Below, in pieces: positions 1 through 6,105 of a stretch of DNA of 42,267 nucleotides. Under the pieces are notes generated by a model, which did not search any database, had not been told where the DNA came from, and saw only the letters and a program-made list of their open reading frames with translations. Within the stretch, counting starts at the first letter, position 1. Every line of letters starts with the position of its first letter. The position numbers and the translations under genes are program-made. The DNA is from Verrucomicrobiota bacterium (GTDB lineage: Bacteria; Verrucomicrobiota; Verrucomicrobiia; Chthoniobacterales; UBA10450). The stretch lies in assembly GCA_003218305.1 (NCBI GenBank), contig QHMY01000082.1, positions 1 through 42,267 on the forward strand, in the 5' to 3' direction.

Positions 1-1316
1 TTCTGCTCGACCCCGTGCTCGAACTGCGGGGCTCAGCCGGGTTTGCCACCGTCGTGAACAACAACTGGAGAGACACCCAGGAGGCTGAGATTCAAGCCAC
101 CGGCATCGCCCCCGTCAATGATCTGGAATCAGCCATTGTCGCCACGTTGCCTCCCGGTTCTTACACCACCATTGTCAGAGGCAACGGGAATACGTCTGGC
201 GTTGGCCTGGTCGAAATCTACGATCTCAGTCAGGGACTCACGTCGAAACTGGCCAACCTGAGCACCCGCGCCATGGTCGGCACCGGCGAGAATATCGTCA
301 TTGCGGGATTCACCTTGAGCAACGCGGCTGGTGATGACTCGCTCATCGTCCGGGGCCTCGGCCCCAGCCTCGCTGCTGCTGGCGTGCCGGCTGTGCTGGC
401 TAATCCAGTCTTGGAGCTCCGGGACTGTCAGGGAACGCTTCTGTTCGCCAATGACGACTGGCAGGACGATCCGGCCCAGGCCGCCATCGTTACCGCCGCC
501 GGCCTCGCGCCTTCTAATAACCTCGAAGCCGCCATTGCCGCGACTCTGCCTCCGGGTCCCTACACCGTTCTGTTCTTTGGCCAAAACAACGGCACCGGCA
601 TCGGCTTGATTGAAGTGTACGACCGCGGCACTAACGTTCCGAACGGCCCGGTGCTCCCGCACAGACCGCCCTGCGCGCCACCACCGCCGCCGATTACTCC
701 AACACCCACGCCCACCCCGATCCCCGTCCCGAGCCCAAGTCCTACCGGCCCCTGCCTCGAGAATTTTGACGGCGTAAACGCCCCTGGTCTGCCCGCTGGT
801 TGGACGGCCACGAATGCTGTCGGACCGACTCCGCTCTGGGTCACCTCGCCCACCACCCCGGATACCGCTCCGAATGATGCGGTAGTCAAAGATCCCGCCG
901 AAGTCAGCGACAAACGTCTCGACACGCGCAACATCATCGTTAATTCGCCTGCAGCTCAGTTGAGTTTCCGCAACAACTTCAGTCTTCAGGACACCTTTGA
1001 TGGCGGAGTGCTGGAGGTTTCGTCACCCAATATTGCCGGCGGAGCATTTACCGATGTCACGAACGCGGCAGTCGGCGGCAGCTTCGTCACCGGCGGTTAT
1101 ACCGGCCCGCTTAACAACACGCTCGGCAATCCGCTCGGCGGCCGAATGGCCTGGTCGGGCAATTCCGGTGGGTATATCAACACCGTGGTCAACCTCGGCC
1201 CGAACGTCGTTGGGCGGACGATCAAGCTCCGCTTCCGCCTCGGGACCGATCAAGCCATCGAAGTGGGCGCCTGGCGCATCGACTCCATCGCCATCACCGG
1301 CGCCGCCTGCCCCTAA
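1..1316 (+). CDS. Secreted repeat-domain protein, C-terminal part (5' truncated)
   Basis: The reading frame is already open at the window edge (first in-frame codons read LLDPVLELRG), so the ORF-track start at 15 is not the real start. What is visible is the end of one domain of about 125 residues, a complete second copy (about residues 80-206 of the ORF; 'LANLSTR', 'GENIVIAGF', 'VRGLGPSL', 'NDDWQDDPAQ'), a Pro/Thr linker ('PPPPPITPTPTPTPIPVPSP'), and a C-terminal domain of about 190 residues starting 'CLENFDGVNAPGLPAGW'. That last part resembles the lectin/MAM-like jelly-roll modules seen at the ends of secreted proteins. The same 125-residue domain ends the 990-aa protein at 6106-9078. No catalytic motif is visible. 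Inferred role: extracellular or surface-attached binding or structural protein; substrate unknown. The stop TAA is followed directly by the GTGCTC-rich repeat element. Confidence 0.85.
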   Translation, partial: LLDPVLELRGSAGFATVVNNNWRDTQEAEIQATGIAPVNDLESAIVATLPPGSYTTIVRGNGNTSGVGLVEIYDLSQGLTSKLANLSTRAMVGTGENIVIAGFTLSNAAGDDSLIVRGLGPSLAAAGVPAVLANPVLELRDCQGTLLFANDDWQDDPAQAAIVTAAGLAPSNNLEAAIAATLPPGPYTVLFFGQNNGTGIGLIEVYDRGTNVPNGPVLPHRPPCAPPPPPITPTPTPTPIPVPSPSPTGPCLENFDGVNAPGLPAGWTATNAVGPTPLWVTSPTTPDTAPNDAVVKDPAEVSDKRLDTRNIIVNSPAAQLSFRNNFSLQDTFDGGVLEVSSPNIAGGAFTDVTNAAVGGSFVTGGYTGPLNNTLGNPLGGRMAWSGNSGGYINTVVNLGPNVVGRTIKLRFRLGTDQAIEVGAWRIDSIAITGAACP

Positions 1317-1500
1317 TCCCCTCGTAATCGTGCTCCTGCTCGTGCTCGTGCTCGTGCTCGATCCCTAAAGCCCGGTCGATCCTGATTTCCTCCTGCTCTT
1401 GATCCTGATTCTGCTCCTGATTCTTCTCCAACGAATCGAACACGAGCTCGCCACGGCGAGTCCGTCCTTTGGCGGACATGAGCACTTCCGCCGACCGGCG
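1317..1500. repeat. GTGCTC-rich element plus inverted copy of a 32-bp repeat
   Basis: Directly after the stop codon the sequence reads TCCCCTCGTAATCGTGCTC, then several GTGCTC hexamers, then degenerate CCTGATTCTGCTC units to about 1430. Bases 1454-1485 are an exact reverse-complement copy of 6015-6046. Hexamers at the left (GTGCTC) and the end (GAGCAC) can pair, so the whole region could fold. It fills the gap between two convergent genes. No ORF here looks real. Confidence 0.75.
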
Positions 1501-1528
1501 TGCCGACTAGCGTTGGCTTGGGTTCGGA

Positions 1529-2464
1529 TTAAAACGCGAGCTGCGCCCCGAAAATCAAGCTCGGCGTCACCACATTGTATTGGCGCGCGCCGACACTCGA
1601 GAAGTTGCCGATATAAGAGGCAGTCGCCGCCAGCACCAAATATTGAGTCGGCATCCAGCTCACCGACGCACCCACCGTCACATTGAAATCGTCCCGGTCG
1701 CCCGCTGGATCATGCGTGTAATGCTGCACCTCGGGCCGGGTGAATCCGCTCAACTGAACCGTTTCGGAAAGATTATAGATGGCGAGGAAATTGAAATAGC
1801 CGGCGAAACGATCGGACACTGAAGGATCGCCGTGCCGCCAGTAGGTGCCGCCCGTGATCCCGAGATTGACCGGAGTGCTGCCCAGCGGCATCAGGTGAGT
1901 GACACTGGCGTTCAGAAATCCGTACCGGTAAAACTCATCGACGGAGGAATGCGGTGCGGTCAGCCGGCTTAGCGAGTAGGAAGTATTGCAAAACCACGTG
2001 TCGTTTGCGTTGAGGTCGTACTTCAAGTCGAGAAGCAAAGTCTGTGAATTGAAATCCAACGAGCCGAATTCGCCGTAGCGAAACCAGTTCTGATCGAAGA
2101 CCAGCGTCGGGGTGAAGTTCCGGGTGGCATAAGGCACGAACGCGGCCCCGACCCGGCCGTTCCAATAAAAATCGCTCTGCTCGCCGTCCGGAACCAGAAA
2201 GGCGTTGCTGGTGAAATTGAGTGATTGCGTGGTGAAGAAGGTAAACATTTTCGGCCTCGGCTGGCGTGAGACCAGGCTGATATCGCCCAGCTCGGAATCG
2301 GAAATGGCCTCCGGTTGTTCCTCATTGTTCAACACATTTTGCTGCCGCGCCCTGGCCTGCTGCTGCGTTTCCACCCGCACGTCCTGGGCGAAACTCTGCG
2401 CCACGGCCAGGAACGAACCGAGGAGCAGAAAAGCTGTTCGATTATGCCAGATGGTGAAGCTCAT
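1529..2464 (-). CDS. Predicted outer-membrane beta-barrel protein
   Basis: A 311-residue protein starting MSFTIWHNRTAFLLLGSFLAVAQSFAQ, a clear signal peptide with likely cleavage after AQSFAQ or nearby. After a Gln-rich stretch of about 45 residues the rest alternates polar and aromatic residues in short strands ('FTFFTTQSLNFTSNAF', 'YVFDQNW'-like segments) with many Tyr/Phe/Trp and no Cys, and it ends in Phe ('FGAQLAF'), the usual C-terminal signature of an outer-membrane barrel. I do not recognise a named family. It lies just downstream (23 bp) of the FecR-domain gene on the same strand and is probably cotranscribed with it. The pair suggests an envelope module, perhaps an export or sensing channel. 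Function is inferred only from its fold-like character. Confidence 0.75.
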   Translation of the reverse strand: MSFTIWHNRTAFLLLGSFLAVAQSFAQDVRVETQQQARARQQNVLNNEEQPEAISDSELGDISLVSRQPRPKMFTFFTTQSLNFTSNAFLVPDGEQSDFYWNGRVGAAFVPYATRNFTPTLVFDQNWFRYGEFGSLDFNSQTLLLDLKYDLNANDTWFCNTSYSLSRLTAPHSSVDEFYRYGFLNASVTHLMPLGSTPVNLGITGGTYWRHGDPSVSDRFAGYFNFLAIYNLSETVQLSGFTRPEVQHYTHDPAGDRDDFNVTVGASVSWMPTQYLVLAATASYIGNFSSVGARQYNVVTPSLIFGAQLAF

Positions 2465-2487
2465 CGTCGGTTTGGGCGAGGTTCCAA

Positions 2488-3768
2488 TTAACGGCCGGGA
2501 AATTGAACAACCACCGAGTTGCTGTTCTGCCCGACCGCCAGCGCTCCGCTAATTACCTGCACTTGCCCATTGTAAAAGACCCGGAGAGTAAAGGGATCGC
2601 TCCCATTCGGAGAATTAAAATTGTTCACGAAAAACGTGTAGAGACCCGCGAGAGGAATTCCGTTGATCGAGATGTTTTCCACTCTCGTTCTCGGCGGAAT
2701 GTCGATCGTGCCCCCGCGGTTATCGTGGTCCAGCAGGGCGAGGGCGCGGCCGTTGTTGAACCTGACGGAGACGTTGCTGAAAGAAACAACCTGCCCCGTG
2801 GGCAGGGTGAGATACAAATCGAGGTCGGCTGAAGTATTCCAGATCAGTTGGGCCTGGATGATGCCGGTGCTGCCGACCGGAAGAATTCCATTAGGATTCT
2901 TGGTCTGAAGCTGCGCCACGGTATCGAGCGGAACCACCTGCCCGACCAAGGCCATGTTAATCGGTCCTGAGGACACTCTGACGTTTGTCTGGTCGACGAA
3001 GCCATGGCGGGCATCGGCTTCGTATTGGGCGATCGCCTGGTTCACCTCGACCGCGTTTGGCAACGGCGCGTTGAACCCCTTGATCAGCGGCGAAGTCTTG
3101 ACGAAGCGCGGAATGTCGAACTGGACCACGCGCGGCATCCCATCCGGCCGGGCAATCAGCATCTCCCCGGCACCAAGCCGGAACGGGGTGGTGTGCTCGT
3201 GGCCGGAACTATCGGTCCAGCGCGATCCGCCATGGATCTTTCCTTCGAGCATGCCGACAATCGTCGTCGTTCCTTTGCCCTTGGAATGACCGGTGCCCTG
3301 TACCGGCGCGGTCGAGATAAAGCCGGTCGAGCCGGTGATCGCGCCGGATATTGCCCCGGATTGAAGCTGGATCGGCCCCGAATTCTTCGGCTTGGAGAAG
3401 AGCACCGCGCCTCTGGTGAAATGCATCGCCCGTGCCGCCGCGTCGAAGGAGAAAATCGAGTTCGATCCAAGACGCGCCAGGGTGAGATCAGCGAACTCGA
3501 GTTCAGCGCGCGATTCCGTTCCGGTCCGCACCACGTTGTCTGGTTGTACCACCGCGCCTTGCGCGGCCGGGCGCGCTTCGGCCGAGAGGTTGGGCGCGAG
3601 GGTGACCACATTATGTTTCTCGCGTACCACCGCCTGCGATAGATCCGCTCCCTGCGCCAGGCTGGCCACGGAGAGGGAACTCGCCACCATTAGAAACGAC
3701 AACCCCCGCTGGGGGGAGCGAAAGATCGAAAGGCGGGCGATAGCCCACCGGCAGGGCCCAGTAAACAT
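2488..3768 (-). CDS. FecR-domain secreted protein
   Basis: The ORF extends to a TTG at 3804, but I prefer the ATG at 3768, which has AGGG just upstream and leaves a long but plausible signal region ending 'LSVASLAQGADLS'. The mature N-terminal half matches the FecR domain: 'DNVVRTGTESRAELEFADLTLARLGSNSIFSF' followed by 'FTRGAVLFSKPK' and a beta-rich 'GTTTIVGMLEGKIHGGS'. The C-terminal 120 residues ('NTSADLDLYLTLPTGQVVSFSN', 'AGLYTFFVNNF') resemble DUF2135/YfaP-like secreted domains. FecR proteins of this kind, unlike classic iron-dicitrate FecR, carry no anti-sigma part and often sit beside CHASE2 cyclases. Here one is divergent from such a gene with about 95 bp between starts. Probably a periplasmic ligand- or polymer-binding partner of that cyclase; this is inference. 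Confidence 0.85.
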   Translation of the reverse strand: MFTGPCRWAIARLSIFRSPQRGLSFLMVASSLSVASLAQGADLSQAVVREKHNVVTLAPNLSAEARPAAQGAVVQPDNVVRTGTESRAELEFADLTLARLGSNSIFSFDAAARAMHFTRGAVLFSKPKNSGPIQLQSGAISGAITGSTGFISTAPVQGTGHSKGKGTTTIVGMLEGKIHGGSRWTDSSGHEHTTPFRLGAGEMLIARPDGMPRVVQFDIPRFVKTSPLIKGFNAPLPNAVEVNQAIAQYEADARHGFVDQTNVRVSSGPINMALVGQVVPLDTVAQLQTKNPNGILPVGSTGIIQAQLIWNTSADLDLYLTLPTGQVVSFSNVSVRFNNGRALALLDHDNRGGTIDIPPRTRVENISINGIPLAGLYTFFVNNFNSPNGSDPFTLRVFYNGQVQVISGALAVGQNSNSVVVQFPGR

Positions 3769-3812
3769 GGCCCTAATGGCACCTTGCCCCCCCGGGTTAG
3801 TCAAGTTCTTTC

Positions 3813-3818
3813 CTATGA
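3813..3818 (+). promoter_or_regulatory. Possible -10 box for the CHASE2 cyclase
   Basis: TATGAT lies about 45 bp upstream of the cyclase GTG start, in the short divergent spacer shared with the FecR gene. No good -35 hexamer is visible at 16-18 bp spacing, so this is only a candidate. Confidence 0.25.
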
Positions 3819-3862
3819 TAAAAGGTTCGCGTTCCTGATCGCGCGTCCGCTATCAAAGGCAG

Positions 3863-6001
3863 GTGCGCATCTTACGCTCCCGGCGTTTCGTCCACGCGGC
3901 GATCGCGCTCGCGGTTTTCCTCGTCGTTGCCGGCCTCTACCGCTTGGAAACCGCCCACCGCGGCACCCGCATCCTGTTAGACCTGGAAAACGGCTTCCGC
4001 GACAGCATCCTCACCGTCGGTGGCCGCCATAATCCCGTCGACCCCAGGCTCGTCTTCCTCGGGATCGACAACGCCTCCCGATCATTGACCAGCCTCGATC
4101 TCCAAAATCGCGACCTCGCACCCGACAGCGCCGAGTATCGCGCGTTATCGCTGATGCTCGAGCCCTGGCCCTGGTCGCGCGAGGTCTATGCGCTCCTCTG
4201 CGAACGTTTGCTGACGGCCGGCGCGCGTGCCGTGGTCTTCGATATCAGTTTCCCGACCCCTAACCGCGGCGACGACGCCCTCCAGGAGGTCATTCGCCGT
4301 TTTCCCGACCGGATCGTGCTCGGCAGCAATCTGGTCCTGGAAACGATCGGACCCGGACAACAGGCTTGGACCTGGAGCATTCCGTCCACCAGCATTCTTC
4401 CCGACTCGTCTCCCGAACATCCATCAGTCGGCTACGTAGTTTTCAATTTCTGGGAATTTGATGCGGTTATCCGGCGTGCCCAATATCAGGCCACGCTCGA
4501 GCAGTTGCAGGGGCTTGCGCCCTCTAATGAGCAGGCGAAAACCGCGCCCGCCTCTCTCGGATTTCGCGCCGCCAGCAAGCTGGCTCCGGTCCAGCTCGAC
4601 CACCCTTTTCAACCCAAACTGTTTCGCTTCACCGGCCCGCCTTACACCTACCCGGCCATTCCCGTTTACCAGGTCTTTACTTACTGGAAGCAAAACTTCG
4701 ACGACGGCGCGGCCTTTAAGGACAAGGTCGTTATGGTCGGCGCGGCCGGAAGCATCTTTCAGGATGAGAAGATAACTCCGTTCGGCCTGATGCCTGGGCC
4801 TGAACTGCATTTGAACGTAATCAACGCTCTTCTGCGCAATGCGTTCCTTCGGGAAATCCCTCCCTGGGCCAGCGACCTTCTCATCGCCTGCGCCGTCCTC
4901 GCCGCCTGGGGCCTCACCGTTCTCGTCCGCAAGACCTGGGTCCGCTTCGCCGCCTTCTTTCTCTTGGTCATCGCCTACCTGGTTGCCGTCAGGATTGTTC
5001 ACGACCGCGCCGACACCATCCTTCTCGCGATCCCTCCCGTCCTGGCGTTCGCGATCGCCGGGCTCGTCTCCTTTATCTACGATTTCACCCACGAAACCCT
5101 CGAGAAACTCCGAATCCGCCGCACCCTCGAGGCCTACGTGTCGAAGGACGTCGTGCGCGAAGTGCTTGATAACCCGGAGAGCTATCTCAGCAAACTCGGC
5201 GGCGAACGCGAGAGGGTCGCGCTCATCATGACCGACCTGCGCGGTTTCACCACCATGTCGGAAGAGATGGACTCGACCCAGCTGGTCGCCCAGCTCAACG
5301 AATATCTCTCCATCATGGTCGACGACATCTTCTCCCGGCGCGGCTCCGTCGATAAATTCATCGGCGACGCCATCCTGGCCGTCTGGGGCCACGTCAAAAG
5401 CGAAGGTCCCGCGCAGGATGCCACCCTGGCGGTCGAAGCCGCTTTGCTCATGCGAGAGAGCCTCCGCCGCTTGAACGCCGATTGGGAAACTCGCGGACTG
5501 AAATCCTTTCACATGGGGATTGGGGTAAACTACGGCGAAGTCATCTTCGGCAATATCGGATCGTCCCGAAAGATGGAGCCGACTGTCATTGGCGACGCCG
5601 TCAATACCGCGTCGCGTCTCGAAGGACTCACGAAAGACTACGGTCGCGACCTGCTCATCGGTGAAGCCGCCGCCGATCTGATCGGCCAATCTTTCAAACT
5701 CCAGTTCGTCGACAAGGTCACGATGAAAGGGAAAACCAAACCGCTCCGGATTTACTCAGTCGTTTCCCGCGGCGACGAACCGGTCGATCCAAAGATGACC
5801 GCTTATCTCGAAGCCTACAACCTGGCCCACGCCAGCTATTCCGCTGGCAACTTCAAGGAAGCGAAATCTCTATTCGAGAATTGTCTGCCCCACTCACCCG
5901 ACGATGCGCTGGTCCGGATGTACATCGACCGTTGCGCCACCCTGATCGACCGCCCCTCCGAAGGCGCCTGGACCGGCGTTCATATCGCCGACCACAAATA
6001 A
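3863..6001 (+). CDS. CHASE2-domain adenylate/guanylate cyclase (class III)
   Basis: A 712-residue membrane receptor cyclase, GTG start preceded by AAAGGC. Order: one N-terminal membrane segment (about 9-25); an extracytoplasmic CHASE2 domain (about 30-325, with 'FLGIDNASRSL', 'ARAVVFDISFPTPNRGDD', 'KVVMVGAAGSIFQDEKITPFG' and 'GPELHLNVINALL'); three more membrane segments (about 332-410); a linker; a class III catalytic domain (about 450-650); and a short TPR-like tail. Catalytic residues are complete: metal Asp458 (MTDLRGFT) and Asp502 (KFIGDA), adenine-selecting Lys498 and Asp578, transition-state Asn581 and Arg585 (GDAVNTASR). It should therefore make cAMP in the cytoplasm in response to an extracytoplasmic cue. 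It is divergent from the FecR/beta-barrel pair. A second CHASE2 cyclase lies at 13683-15797. The stop codon is followed at once by a repeat element. Confidence 0.95.
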   Translation: MRILRSRRFVHAAIALAVFLVVAGLYRLETAHRGTRILLDLENGFRDSILTVGGRHNPVDPRLVFLGIDNASRSLTSLDLQNRDLAPDSAEYRALSLMLEPWPWSREVYALLCERLLTAGARAVVFDISFPTPNRGDDALQEVIRRFPDRIVLGSNLVLETIGPGQQAWTWSIPSTSILPDSSPEHPSVGYVVFNFWEFDAVIRRAQYQATLEQLQGLAPSNEQAKTAPASLGFRAASKLAPVQLDHPFQPKLFRFTGPPYTYPAIPVYQVFTYWKQNFDDGAAFKDKVVMVGAAGSIFQDEKITPFGLMPGPELHLNVINALLRNAFLREIPPWASDLLIACAVLAAWGLTVLVRKTWVRFAAFFLLVIAYLVAVRIVHDRADTILLAIPPVLAFAIAGLVSFIYDFTHETLEKLRIRRTLEAYVSKDVVREVLDNPESYLSKLGGERERVALIMTDLRGFTTMSEEMDSTQLVAQLNEYLSIMVDDIFSRRGSVDKFIGDAILAVWGHVKSEGPAQDATLAVEAALLMRESLRRLNADWETRGLKSFHMGIGVNYGEVIFGNIGSSRKMEPTVIGDAVNTASRLEGLTKDYGRDLLIGEAAADLIGQSFKLQFVDKVTMKGKTKPLRIYSVVSRGDEPVDPKMTAYLEAYNLAHASYSAGNFKEAKSLFENCLPHSPDDALVRMYIDRCATLIDRPSEGAWTGVHIADHK

Positions 6002-6066
6002 CCCCCTCGTTTTCGTGCTCATGTCCGCCAAAGGACGGACTCGCCGCTGCGAGCTCGTAATCGAGT
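6002..6066. repeat. Repeat element after cyclase stop, with 32-bp exact repeat
   Basis: CCCCCTCGTTTTCGTGCTC directly follows the TAA and matches the sequence after the stop at 1316 at 16 of 19 bases. Bases 6015-6046 are exactly repeated, inverted, at 1454-1485, and similarity continues past this core into 'GCGAGCTCGT'. The core has self-complementary parts (GTCC..GGAC, ACTCG..CGAGT). Confidence 0.75.
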
Positions 6067-6105
6067 CTTGATAAAGCAGTCGGCTTCCTACAGGTTCGCC
6101 GGAAT

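Noticed and set aside
1317-1430. Telomere-like or centromere-like repeat (CCCTAA and GTGCTC units)
   Set aside because: Only single CCCTAA hexamers occur; the tract is a bacterial intergenic repeat.
3769-3804. TTGACT at the TTG start as a -35 box for the FecR gene
   Set aside because: The hexamer 17 bp downstream (TGCCAT) is a poor -10, and the position would leave almost no leader before ATG 3768.
4424-5689. 421-aa minus-strand ORF
   Set aside because: Fully antisense to the catalytic part of the CHASE2 cyclase; Asp/Glu/Gly-rich composition of a shadow frame and no recognisable motif.
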